Assembly: GCA_037176905.1 (NCBI GenBank)
Contig: JBBBWG010007858.1
Span: 1 to 24,757, forward strand
Length of the DNA stretch: 24,757 nt
DNA from: Azolla pinnata
Taxonomy: Eukaryota > Streptophyta > Polypodiopsida > Salviniales > Salviniaceae
Direction: 5' to 3'
Position numbers and translations under genes: made by a program. The notes under the pieces were generated by a model. The model ran no database searches, was not told the DNA's origin, and saw nothing but the letters and a program-made list of their open reading frames with translations. Shown here one piece after another: positions 9,236 through 20,502 of the stretch (its first letter is position 1; each line of letters opens with the position of its first letter).

Positions 9236-12200
9236 TTATGGAAACAGCTTCCCACCAATGATTCCCCCGAACACGATTGCCCCGAACCACTTGTTAGAAA
9301 CGAATCTAGCATAATGCGGAGAAACACATTCATTAATTGTGAAAATAGAAGTGACAATAGTAGGCATCCCTGTCTGCTAATAACATGTGAGAGAACAAAG
9401 AAAAGAAGTTACTTTGAGTTACAATCAGCACGATCGTGGAGGCTAACACTTGATATTTGCCAATACAAATGAGCCGCAGCACCGAACATGCTCGAGTAGA
9501 AGGCCCATCCTGTTTGCACACATTATAACGGTTTCATCTTCAGAATGTATCTTCATAGCAAAACAACGGAATTCTATATTGGAATCACCCCTTCCCCTGC
9601 TTTTTGAAAGCCCATACATTTGAACGAATCCTGAGAGAAAAAGAATCAACTGATTGCTAATGTCGGCTAGCCATACATACCTAAGTTGTCGATGCCTCCA
9701 GCTAGTATGAGCGAACTAATCGTCACCGTGCCAAAAATTCCCAGCCATGACTTGGTCTGGTCCCCGAAGTATAAAGCCGTTGATTTCACGCCCACTTTAA
9801 CATCATCATCCTTGTCCTGCACCATAACGAATTAGAAACCTTCCCTATTGATTATACAGCACAATAACAAATGCATTTACATGCAGAGAAAAATATTTCG
9901 CCACACAAACAAATGCAGATAAAGAGAAAAAACCTGATGTGCATAGATTGTATCATAGACCAGTGTCCAGCAAATACCAGCAACATAAAGTGGAGCAATC
10001 ACAGGAATTTCGATGCTCCCTCTAACTGTTGCCCAACCTAGCAGAGCACCCCAATTCAGGGTCAAACCCAAGAATGCTTGAGGCTGCATCAGATGCTTAA
10101 TGATTAGCCGCAAGTTATTGATAAGTATTCTCAAACATATCACATAGTCGTTCTTACTAAACTCCAAAATAGAGAAGGTGGTGTTGTTTATCACGAGCAG
10201 AAAGAATGCAGAATTGGCAACCTCTAGGAAAAGTTGTAAGCAACCTCTAGTAAATCTCGCACACCCCCATCTTTCCTCGTTCTAATATGTTCTTTGGAAT
10301 TACTATATCTTGGCATGCATTCATAGCATTGCAGGTCTACTTATGTACGGTCATACAGATAGCATCAAGTAATACCATACCCAATATGTCCACCTTTTAA
10401 AGAGAGGATATGTTCCAACAAATAAGAGAGATGATGCTCCCAAAATTTGACTGAAAAAAGCATTAAGCACACAGTCAAAACCCTGAGTAAATCAACCCTT
10501 TGACATCTCAGATAAACGGAAGTCAGCATGCAGCTACTGAATTATCCCGATGTGTGCACATTTCTTTGTTTTAAACTCAGACGTGTCATTCCTCTTCCCC
10601 TTGGTAAGTAGATTATCAGTAATAAATTCTTCATGGTATACGAATTTCTTTTTTCAAATATAACAAATGAGAATGTTTGGAATGTCGTGCAACCAACAGT
10701 TTATGCAGATTACAGTTTGAACTGTTCCATACTTTAGAGATGCACCATGATAAGCCAATACAGTTTGATAGCACGGGACCTACTAACCTGAACTGATTGA
10801 GTTGCAAAAGGATCCCTAGACCTAATAGTAATTGGAAACCAAGGAAGCATAACCCTTGGAAAGGCGTAACAGCCCCGGAAGCAATCGGGCGCAATTTAGT
10901 TCTCTCAACCTACAACCAAGATAACAACATGGATTTAATGTCATTCAGCACTGAAACCATATAGACTAGCACAAGTTACCCAAAATAAGAACGGATTTTT
11001 ATACACTGTACCTTTTGGTCGATATCTCTATCAAGGAGATCATTAATCGTACACCCAGCACCTCGCAAAAGGATGGCACCCACCCCAAATAATGCAAGTG
11101 TTTCGAAGTCAGGAAGGTTTGCGGTCGGAGCAGCTAGTGCAATGGACCTGATTCAAATTTACAAGAATCATTCTGACCCTTCTACATTGCGAACCAGAAA
11201 GGTGCACCTCACATCCATTTACATCCTTCCCATATATCTACGATAATGGATTCATGGATTGATCTGGTATCTTAGTATGCATAGTGAGCGCTGAGAATAT
11301 TTGAAGCATATTTACATAGGTTTATGTCAGAAATAGAAGCAGCAATATTTGATCTTTCTATCTGCTATCAACAGCAACAACATTGATGCAAATGATGTTC
11401 AATCTCTCAAGCATCACCATAAGCATCTCACCGAAAATCGCCTTTAAAATCATCCGAAAGACCATCATCAACTTCAACGGGGCAATCCTCAATCATTGTC
11501 TTCATCATGATCAAGATNNNNNNNNNNNNNNNNNNNNNNNNNNNNNNNNNNNNNNNNNNNNNNNNNNNNNNNNNNNNNNNNNNNNNNNNNNNNNNNNNNN
11601 NNNNNNNNNNNNNNNNNCAATCCTCAATCATTGTCTTCATCATGATCAAGATTAACATTACAAGCATTAACCTCGCGATGAGACAATCCTCAATCATCAT
11701 CACCGGCATTATCAGCATAAACCTCCACGAGAAAATCTCCAATGTTTCTATTTAGCATCGGCGTCATTATTAACATGCACATCGAAGCAAAATCTTTCAC
11801 AGTTCTATCATCAACGTCATCGTCACCATGAAAAGCAATGGACCGAAACTCTTAAGACACTGACCAGGCCGAGGGCCAAAAGAGAAGCCAGGTACCGATC
11901 GGCTTGTCAAGGCGGGCGAGCAAAGCGAAGGGCCTGGCAGGTGCGGGGAGGTAAGAATCGACCCATGAGCTGTGGGCAGCGACGATCCGCGGTGCAGAAT
12001 CTCCCTCGGTATGAGTGCATCGGAGGGATCCGTGGAGAAGGACGGAGAAGGAGGCGGGTATCGACCGATGATGATGGGTGCGCCAAGAGATGGAAGAAGG
12101 GGTGGGAGATGCGGGATGCTGAAGGCAGAAGGGGGAGGATTCAGGGTTGGCGAGGATGCGAGGGGGGTGAAGGGGACGACGGGAGAGGACCTGATGGGTC

Positions 12201-12283
12201 TTCGTCGTCCGAGGTTCGTGAAGCGTCTGGGTGACGAGAGAGAAGAGCGAGCGAGACAGGCGCCATGGATTCTTCTTCTTCAT
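9236..12283 (-). CDS. COQ2: COQ2 copy B: 4-hydroxybenzoate polyprenyltransferase, 8 exons
   Basis: A UbiA-family prenyltransferase (EC 2.5.1.39, Arabidopsis PPT1 type). It attaches the polyprenyl tail to 4-hydroxybenzoate in the inner mitochondrial membrane for ubiquinone synthesis. Exons (minus): 11865-12283, 11012-11147, 10788-10909, 10381-10450, 9934-10083, 9681-9816, 9413-9509, 9236-9305. All junctions are GT-AG and sum to 1200 nt, or 399 aa (PPT1 is about 407). Residues 1 to about 100 are Arg/Ser/Pro-rich, as in a mitochondrial presequence. SWVDSYLP and LDKPIGTW follow. First Asp motif NDLLDRDID is at 175-183, KLRPIASG at 190-197, and the second Asp-rich motif [13 protein letters not shown] at 292-304. 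Hydrophobic helices fill exons 2-8. The start at 12283 gives [16 protein letters not shown]; an in-frame ATG at 12322 would add 13 residues that look unlike a presequence. Intron 1 contains the assembly gap. Confidence 0.93.
11165..11370. repeat. Single-copy relative of the 225-bp repeat, COQ2-B intron 1
   Basis: A diverged single copy of the unit triplicated in copy A. Shared landmarks are CTTCTACATTGCGA, GTGGATTCA-like text, ATATTTGAAGCATATTTACAT and GTCAGAAATAGAAG, in the same order. It gives the ancestral state of the amplified unit. Confidence 0.7.
11483..11652. other. 100-N assembly gap with identical 35-bp flanks
   Basis: Ns fill 11518-11617, exactly 100, a usual placeholder for unknown size. 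The 35 bp on the left (11483-11517) are identical to the 35 bp on the right (11618-11652), and a further partial match starts near 11685. The gap lies in intron 1 of COQ2-B and does not affect the coding model. Open frames drawn across it are meaningless. Confidence 0.97.
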
Positions 12284-13092
12284 CTCTGCAGGCTGGATCT
12301 CTCCGCTTCCATGTACACACACAGTATGTAAGATACTTACTTACATACATACACGCAGAATATGATTAAGAGCAGGATACTTAAGATTTTCACTTTGTGG
12401 GTTCACTGTAATTACAGAGACGAGATACTTGTAGTTTTAAGCCAACAAACCTTCGTTCCCAGAGCTCGATCACCTTGCATTCTAGCTGCTCCTTCGTTTT
12501 TGCAGCCGGGATCTCTTTGTTTTAGCTTCGATGAGCATAGTTTGGCAGCGGTTTTTGGGCGTAATAAAGATAAGAGTACATTACATAGAGAAGATCATTA
12601 ACACAGGTCTAAGTTAAGCTTAAACCTTGATTCCCCTAGCTCGAATGCCTTGCATTCCAGCTTCTTCTTCATCTTCTTTGCAAGCAGGATCTCTCCGTTT
12701 CAGCTTCAATGCACATAATTTGACAGGGTTTTGGGTGTAATAAAGATAAGTACAAACAGTGAGCAGATCATTGAGAGCGGGATAATTACGATTGCCTCAC
12801 TATAATTACATAGACAAGATAATTAAGATACTCCTAGCTAAGCTTAAACCTTGATTCCTAGAGCTCGAACATCTTGCTTTCTAGCTTCTTCTTCTTCATC
12901 TCTAAAACTAGGATCTCTTTGTTTTGGCTTCAACGTACATAATTTGGTCGGGATTTTGGGTGTGATAAAGATAAGAACATACATAGACAAGATCATTAAG
13001 TGCAGGATAATTAAGGTTGGCTCACTATAATTACATAGACAAGATAATTAAGACAAGTGTAGTTAGGGTTAAACCTTGATTCCCAGAGGTCA
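12270..13092. repeat. Tandem array upstream of COQ2-B, units resembling its start region
   Basis: Degenerate units of about 175-227 bp. The landmark AAACCTTGATTCC (or a close variant) occurs near 12447, 12622, 12846 and 13071. Each unit also has a CTTCTTCTTCATCT..GGATCTCT..GCTTCAA block (near 12484, 12659, 12882). The same block, less diverged than expected by chance, lies at 12270-12319 and covers the COQ2 start codon. On the minus strand two upstream units keep ATGAAGAAGAAG (ATG at 12672-12670 and 12899-12897), the same first four codons as the gene. The array presumably occupies the promoter. Confidence 0.75.
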
Positions 13093-14958
13093 AACATTAA
13101 CGGCCCCAAACATGGATCCAATACACCTTATGCTCCAAAAAGGGATGGGGAAATGCATGTATCATTTGTCTGTCTAATATCATCAATCGCAAAGCTGTTT
13201 TGAACCAACTAGCTCGTTTCGAGCATAACCTTGATTGTCTAGGACACCCTTTCTTTCCTTTCCGTACTTGTCTCTCACCCATGGTTAGCACGTTCACAAC
13301 CGCAAAGAAGCGTAATGATTGGTTTGCTTTTAGTTTGTCCACGGTTTGTATGAAGTGGTGAAGCCTAAAAAGACCATTGGCCTAGGCCCAACTTTCTTTT
13401 TAATTACGTGCTTAACTTGATATGTTAAGTGAGGGATGAGGGGAGGAATGGTTCAATCCCTTCAAGCTTAACGTATCTTTTAGTGATCTCATGTTGTGTT
13501 AATTGTATGGAGCTATACATGCATTAACCTTACTTAAACTTGTGTGATGGAAGCTTGATTGTGGCAACTCAAGAAAAAGGAGGGTTCAATTGGAAAGAAT
13601 CGATTGTTTCACAACCTCTTTTTGTGTTGGAGATAGTGTGTAGAGCCCGATGAAAGAATATGTCAATGATAAAAATAAACTAAAGTTAAATATATAAATT
13701 AATAAAACAATATTTGTTTTAAAAAAACAATATTAGACTTAAAAATAAGTAGAATGTTAAACTTATAAATAGGTAAGAAAATAAATATATGGATGTATAT
13801 GTGGTGTAAAGAGATGTAAATAAGAGCTTGAACCTTATGCCTCTATTTTAAAAGATTGCATATTTATTATTAAAAACACATTATATAATTTAAAAAAGAA
13901 TACTTACAAAAACATGTTTATTTGTTTCATAAAAATAAAGCATCTACCTTTTAGAAATCAAAAGAGCAAAAGAAAATAAGAAAACAAAAGTACAAGAACC
14001 CTATTTAAAGGCACGATCACTCTTAATATAAAGAATAGATGTATAATAGTCACTTTTATTAGTCATACTGGAACGATTTAGATTGAATTAGTACAATTAT
14101 TTTTGCTCAGCCACTTGTTCATCTTATATCTATATTCTTATAAACATATACTCTTGATGTTCTAAGACTCTATTATCTCTTAATATGTTCTCAAATCCTA
14201 GTTTTTCTTATCTCTTAGTTCTAAACCCTAATGGTTCTACCCTAACATATATTATTGAAATTATATAATATAACCCTTTAATAGTGCTCATAAATATTAT
14301 CAATTTACTTATATTAGGCACACTTTAGATAACTTGAGTTCCAAGTATTTAACACTATGATTATTACCTTCCACGCATTTTTTTATTCTCCATGTGTTAT
14401 CTATCCTTAATTTCTTTCGTAGTATCATAAGAGAACTAGGGTTTTGTTATGTGTTAAAAGTTTACATGCACTTGTATGTATGTAAGTATGACAAAGAAAA
14501 GAGGAGGAGAGAGAGAAGATGAGAGAGGAGAGAGAATATGGGCCGTGAAAAGTTTAGATGTCTACATTGATCTTATATAGTACAAGAACTGGTGGTGATG
14601 GTACATAAGGGCCACCCATTCATAGTACGGTCGTTTTATGAATGGTTGTGTGTTCATTCGTATTCTTTTTTGATATATATATATATATATATATATATTC
14701 ACTTTATTTATTTATTTCTTCACTTACCCTTAAGAGAAATTGTTTAGAACTCAAGAGGATCATGACAATAATGGTTTGTATTAACTACACAAATTTTTTT
14801 ATTAACATGTATTGTGTTATGTATGTGCAAGTGATTTGATTAGAAAGTCCGCCCACATATATATAAACGAACTATACTTTATGTCAACTTTCTTGATATC
14901 AATAGGATCACATAGAAAGTGATGTTTCAAGTCGATATGTCGAATATTATTGCTCATT
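13093..14958. other. AT-rich intergenic DNA
   Basis: No gene was recognised. A minus-strand open frame at 13097-13342 (81 codons, Lys/Arg-rich) has no visible domain and is not called. From about 13640 the sequence is very AT-rich with A runs, and a (TA)n tract lies at 14672-14697. A GGTTCAATCCC at 13450-13460 resembles a tRNA B-box, but no cloverleaf was found. Confidence 0.5.
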
Positions 14959-14984
14959 TTATGGTGGTTGGTGAGTTTTATTCA

Positions 14985-15250
14985 TAATTGGTTGTCGCAG
15001 AAGAGGATTATAGCTAGAACATTGTTGTGTTGCGTGCAATTGTAGGGTTCGGGGTAGAGACAAGAGTCTTTGGACCATAGAGAGACAAGTAGAGAAGAGA
15101 GAGATATATAGATGAATTAAGGAATAAAATATGGTTACAATCATGATCTCGACATACAATATACCTAAAGATCTGATCGGTTTACATGCCCTTATTTCCC
15201 CCTCTCTACTCTATGGTAACTACTCCTTATATTGATAGTAGAGTGGGTCA
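14985..15250 (-). repeat. Possible distal LTR of the decayed copia element
   Basis: The segment lies beyond the RNase H end of the copia remnant. Its general layout (GAGAGAGATA stretch, GATCTC, CT-rich part, short TATA-like tract) recalls the better LTR candidate at 20040-20385. No convincing base-by-base match was seen, so this is a weak proposal. Confidence 0.22.
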
Positions 15251-15529
15251 CCACAAGGAAAAAGTAGGAAAAAAAGTAGTTTGAATGGAACTGAAGTAAG
15301 GAAAAAAAAATGTAATAAAAAAAAGAAAAAAGCTAAGTGGGGGTCGATTTGGATCTTGAAAGCTGTGCTTATAAAAGCAAATAACTTATCCATTAAGTCA
15401 TTCTTAACTTTATGTTTTTTATATCTATTTCTTTCTTCTTCATGAGTGCCTATGCGCTTACTTTATTTTCCTCTCTACATTTAGATGATACATCAGGACA
15501 CCATGATGCATGACCAATGTCGCACATGG

Positions 15530-16765
15530 AACCTTAATTTCATGAGTATAATGCTAAAAATTTTCAATTTTTCTAGCATGGACTTGATCCATATACCCCT
15601 TTTCGTTGCTAGAGTTGCTGCTACATACTCAACTTTTGTAGAACATAACGTGACGGTAATCTGCTTCAATATTCACACAATTGTAGCTTTGAAAAGTGTA
15701 TACACATAACCACCAATTGACTTTCACATAACCTCCAATTGACTTTTGGCCATCTATATCTCCCCCCAATCAGAGTCAAACCATCTGCATAGTTAGCTTG
15801 AAGGGTTAGTCTAGCCTTGGACGAGCATTGATTGTGTGGGCTTAGAATTCAATGCTTACAAGTAAGTCAACGCCAAGTGTTGCAAGTGCTTTACATAATG
15901 GAGTAGCCTCTTGAGTGCGATCTAGTGCTTTGGTCTTGGTTGGCCATACATTGAGAGAGAAAATTGATGGTAAAACAATTGTATGCACAAGTGCACCTAA
16001 CTAGATAACAAATACATCTTAGTACTTGCTTATAGGGCACTACAGCTTCTAGCTCACTTCGTTCTCTATCATTACTAGAGACATATTCAAGTGATAGTTT
16101 ATAAGGAACGATCATAGGTGTATTTATTGGTTTACAATGTAACATGTCAAATCTTTTGAGGATGATATCTATGTATTGAGATTGTCAAAGATAAATAGTA
16201 TGATTAGTTTTATTTCTAAGGACTTGAATGTCAAAAAATTTGGTCATTGGTCCTAAGTCAATTACAAGGAATGTTGATGCAAGTTCGTTATTGCCAATGT
16301 TTAAAGGCAACTTAGATTTAGAAATTAAGGGGAGATCATCAACATAGACACCAATTATGATGAATGTAAAGTTAGTTTTCTTTTATATACATATTAGGTT
16401 CATCCTTAAGACGATTATAACTAACATTAATGAGAAAGGGGACACGTGACGTTGCTTGAGCTCGTATATAGACTTTTGTAAGCGATCTACATGGTGAAGA
16501 TTTGATGGATCTTTGAAGAATAGGGGCAGTTTCATGTAGATTTCTTCACCTTACTTAGCATGAAGAAATGTGGTTTGTATTTCCAAATGATATAACTTGA
16601 GATCGTGAAGAGTGGCAAGTCCAATGAATATTCGGAACCTAGTTATTTTAAAAGTTCGGTTGAACGTGTGTGTCTTTAAAGTTGATGTTGGGAACTTGCG
16701 AGAAGCCTCGAGCAACCACACATGCCTTGAAGCATATCGGTTCACCTATGTTATTTTTCTAGAAC
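15530..16765 (-). pseudogene. Ty1/copia reverse transcriptase and RNase H remnant
   Basis: Decayed C-terminal part of a copia pol polyprotein, read on the minus strand through several frame changes. In order: VARGFSQVPNINFKDT (near 16700), FRIFIGLATLHDLKL then FLHAK (about 16550-16650), and the catalytic YVDD of reverse transcriptase at 16335-16346 in FIIIGVYVDDLPLIS. Next come DLGPMTKFFDIQV and FDMLHCKPINTPM (near 16130-16270), VPYKQVLRCICYLV (about 16040), and the RNase H segment KVEYVAATLATKRGIW (near 15580-15640). At least one in-frame stop (between YL and QSQY near 16190) and several frameshifts show it is dead. The domain order RT then RNase H is that of copia pol. Upstream pol sequence resumes beyond the CACTA insertion at 17044-18801. 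Confidence 0.85.
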
Positions 16766-17040
16766 TGTGACATGCTTTATAAGATTAGCACAGATAAGAG
16801 TCCTTCCATATTTATCAAAAGAGAAAGAGGTACAAATAGAGCAGCTTGAATGGTGGCCGCTATGGATGTTTGACGGTTTACATAAGCATGGGAGTAGGCT
16901 GATTCGGCTCGAGGCACAATATAGCAAGTTGGCTTGGGCAAGGAGCAAATGGAAGACAATAGATTAATGGCCATCTTATAGAGAGCTTGGGTGGTTCTAA
17001 GAGGGGCGAAGATAGGGTGGCTAGAGAAGATCATCGTTTG

Positions 17041-18804
17041 GCTCACTACAAGGTATTGGTCAGTTTGCCGCGAGTTTTTCCGCAAAATTTGATCTGCAAA
17101 AGTTTATAAAATTCGCAGCAAACGACATAAAAAATATGCCGTGCATATATACATGAGTATATATGCGAGAATATTTGCATGTATATACGCGAGCATATAC
17201 ACAAAATATATATGAATTTACCGCGTATATTTACGTGTCTATTTACACGTTTATATAGACAAATATATATGCAAAATTAACTTAAAAATTATTTAGATAA
17301 AAAAAAAAGAAAAATAACCTCATTTTATTTATTTTTATACATTTATTTTTGTTCTCAATTTGAGAACATATATATCTGTAAAGCTTTTTCATTTCAGAAC
17401 TCGTAAGGTAAATGAAAAACTCAAGCCCTCACTACTTGTTTATACAAGATGTCTGTCTGAGACTATTCATGTGGGTTATTTTCACTTCTTACTTGTTTGT
17501 CTCCTCTTGTATACATTAATTTATTTGTATATGCATACATACAGACATATTTATCTTTACTAGCAAGTATACCTACAAATTCATCAATACATACATTCAT
17601 ATTCATTTGTATATGGAGATAAGATAGATCATATTTATTTGTATATGCATATAGATGCATATACACCTGTATATTCATCTATATTCATCTATACATTCAA
17701 TCATACATATATATTCACCTATACATGAATAACTACATCTATATTCACCAATATATGTTGTTTGCTGCAACATAGTTGCAAATTAACGTATATTAGTTGT
17801 TTGTTGTAACATGGACGTGTTGTTTGCCGCAACATAGCTGCAAATTAACTTATATTAGATTCAGTTGTGTATGCATACATACATATATATACGCATAAAT
17901 ATATAAATATTATATATATATATATACATGTATATTTAGATGTATATACATGCATATTAGTCTATATATGCATAGATAATTGGATATTAATCATTTTACT
18001 TGAAATTTAGTAAATATATTATATGATTGTATGTTAGATTGATTGGGTAGACCACTTAATTGTTTCATAAGAGGTGATGGTTCAAATCTTGCTTAGACGA
18101 CAATGTTGTAGTATGGTCGCGGTCATATTATTTGCTGCAAAGTAACTATTTATATTAGTATGTATTTACTTTTGATGCAACATAGTTGCAAATTAACTTG
18201 TATTAGTATGCATTCACTTGTATACGCATACATATATGCATATTTGTCTATATATGTACATGTTTGATGTAGATTGACTTGTAAATGGTCAGATACAGGC
18301 ACATTCAACTGTATATTGAAACATACATGCATATTCACCTACATATGTACATGCTTGACTCATATTCACTTGTATATGAATACATACATATATATATGCA
18401 TAAATACCAATATATTTATGTATATCTACATGTGTATGTAGATTTGTATGTATATTTAGATGTATTCACACGTATTGATTTGTATATGAATAGATGTATA
18501 AATTTCAAAATGTTTTCTATGTAAAACTTGTTGTTTTGGATATCATACACAAAAGAATGGTTTCATTTAAGCATAGATTACAGATATAGTTACTAGATAT
18601 TATATAAGTGTTTGTTAGACCAATTGGCTAGATCTGTTGATTGTGTGAAATGAGGTATTGCTTCAAATCTTGCCTGTGAAAGAGTGTTGTTATAAATTTG
18701 CAGTAAGGTCTCGATAATGGTTGCGACAAATTTGACGCAATTTTGGAAAAATTTGTTGTGACCTAGTTGTGTGGCGGCAAATGATTAAATACCTTGTAGT
18801 GGCT
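17041..18804. mobile_element. Complete non-autonomous CACTA element with GCT target duplication
   Basis: The element itself is 17044-18801 (1758 bp). Its left end starts CACTACAAGGTATT and soon reaches TTTGCCGC. The reverse complement of its right end also starts CACTACAAGGTATT and then ATTTGCCGC. It is flanked by GCT at 17041-17043 and 18802-18804, the 3-bp target duplication typical of CACTA (En/Spm) transposons. The interior is AT-rich with GCAACATAGTTGCAAATTAA-like repeats (17765, 17830, 18180) and ATGCATACATA tracts, and has no transposase frame. It therefore depends on transposase supplied elsewhere. The left 85 bp align well with the left end of the larger element at 20503, so both belong to one family. 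Confidence 0.9.
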
Positions 18805-18909
18805 CTACCCCCTCTTCTCGGACAAGTGCTTTTGTCGTGACCTAGCCGTGTGGCGGCAAATGATTAAATACCTTGTGGTGGCTCTACCCCCTCTTCTTGG
18901 ACAAGTGCT
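18752..18909. repeat. 79-bp direct duplication spanning the CACTA right end
   Basis: The block 18752-18830 is repeated at 18831-18909 with a few substitutions. Each block holds the last 50 bp of the transposon, the GCT and about 29 bp of host sequence. The second copy of the terminus reads CCTTGTGGTG instead of CCTTGTAGTG. Confidence 0.9.
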
Positions 18910-19110
18910 TCTCTTATATAACTTATTGTCCGGCATGTCCTTGATTCTTGGGGTAGAGGAGGCCTGGCTAGTTCTTGGCATGGAGGTGGTTTGGATATTC
19001 TTAGTGATTGGTGGGAAGTTAGGCCGTTATTAATAGGTTGTTCTTCCTCACAATACGAAGAAATCATTTAGAACTTGTTATTTCACGGTTATTAGTTGGT
19101 CATGTAGAGT

Positions 19111-19990
19111 TTACATCCTTGTTTTTCGTAGTGATTCCATCTCATCTTCCATAACTTTATGCCATTTTGCCAAGTCTGTTCCCGTAATAGCTTCTTTTGT
19201 AGATAGAACAATATCATTGCTTGAAACAACATTGTAAGGATGTAATTTAATTAATATAACACTATTATGTGTTGCCGACTTAGAAAACTGCTTAGTGATG
19301 CTCGGGATATAAAACACTCCATAAATTGTAAAGTGTCTTCCTCCAGTGAGCTTATCAAAGGTGATTTCACCTTTTTCGATTACGGGATTGGTACCATTAT
19401 TGTTGAATCTATGGCCGTACTAGGTTGGTCCGATAGTACGTACGACGAAGATTTCATGAGTACAATTGAAGGAAGATATAAGAGAATAAAAGAAGAGAAG
19501 AGGCACTATTATGTGTTGCCAACTTAGACAAGTGCTTGGTGATGCTCGGGAACTCCATAAATTGTAAAGTGTCTTCCTCCAATGAGCTTATCAAAGGTGA
19601 TTTCACCTTTTTCGATTACGGGCTTGGTACCATTATTGTTGAATCTATGGCCGTACTAGGTTGGTTCGATAGTACATACGACGGAGATTTCATGAGTACA
19701 ATTAAAGGAAGATATAAGAGAATAGAAGAAGAGAAGAGACACTATTATGTATTGATGACTTAGACAAGTGCTTGGTGATGCTCGGGATGTAAAAAACTCC
19801 ACAACTGTCACCAAGGTCGCACTCATTCTTCTCCGCTTGATTTACCTTGATGAAGCCTTTGATGATACCGAAGTATGGACTGTTGTCAAGCTTCTTTCAC
19901 TTGATATTATCTTCTTGTTCAATGAATATTTAATGATGTCGATGTTTGGACTATCACCAAGCTTGCAGTTGTAATTGTCTTCTTGTATGT
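19111..19990 (-). pseudogene. Copia remnant: amplified protease-region units and start of RT
   Basis: Minus-strand copia sequence. At the left end, KEAITGTDLAKWHKVM followed by EDEMESLRKT (about 19111-19200) is the usual start of the copia reverse transcriptase region. Just before it, GTNPVIEKGEITF and GVFYIPSITKQFSKS look like the segment downstream of the copia protease (usually ..VLYVPS..NLLS). That segment is present in tandem: units of about 235-240 bp at roughly 19262-19500 and 19501-19738, plus a partial unit from 19739 (GVFYIPSITK again near 19790). Integrase sequence, expected between these parts, was not found. Sequence at 19800-19990 is probable gag-side text. Stops and frameshifts make the element non-functional. 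Confidence 0.65.
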
Positions 19991-20039
19991 TGTAAAACGT
20001 ATCGTCCATAATTGATCAATGCACCAAATTAGTAGAAAC

Positions 20040-20395
20040 TCCAAAGATTCACACAGATAGATATAGATGGAGAGAGATAGAAGAACTATATTAATATTTA
20101 TGATGATGATCTCTCACGTGTACTATCTCCTGGGCACTCACTCTCTCTTTCACTCTAGCTCCTCTCCTAAGACTACTGGTGTTTATATAATATACTTGGA
20201 GAGATGAGCTATTTTGGTATGAGCCTATCTCTAGTCCCACACCCGAAATAGGAGGGATGAGAACTTTGTTTTCTTGAGAAGCTTCAAAAGGGTTCTCTTC
20301 AGATTTAGGGGTAGGAGAGTTACATGCCAAAAATAGAAGGCGTGCAGAGAGGAGTGGGAGGAACCATTTAGTTTCATAATACTCCCCCTTGGGCG
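20040..20395 (-). repeat. Candidate copia LTR with polypurine tract
   Basis: On the minus strand CCAAGGGGGAGT (20382-20393) looks like the polypurine tract that precedes a 3' LTR. Before it, at 20415-20455, lies the text GGGTTTTCGGAAGGAGTTTT, similar to a stretch often found at the end of plant copia internal regions. The following ~340 bp contain a TATA-like TATTATATAAAC (near 20190) and CT/GA-rich tracts, as LTRs do. LTR ends and target duplication were not defined. Confidence 0.4.
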
Positions 20396-20502
20396 AATAC
20401 CGCGTTATATATATGCCTCATTAAAACTCCTTCCGAAAACCCAATGGGAAAAAATGATAGGAGAAAGAGTACATAATATACGTTACTTATATAATATTGT
20501 TG

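Noticed and set aside
11383-11755. Open frames on both strands crossing the N block
   Set aside because: They exist only because Ns hide stops; the region is intron 1 of COQ2-B.
12141-12350. Alternative minus-strand start [14 protein letters not shown] for COQ2-B
   Set aside because: It looks like a plausible protein start, but its frame ends at 12141 and does not lead into the [16 protein letters not shown] frame. The [12 protein letters not shown] start does.
13097-13342. Minus-strand 81-codon frame as a possible small gene
   Set aside because: No recognisable domain, no splice context and no neighbouring exon; length is within what chance gives in such sequence.
13440-13470. tRNA-like B-box GGTTCAATCCC as a tRNA gene
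   Set aside because: No matching acceptor stem, A box or cloverleaf could be built around it.
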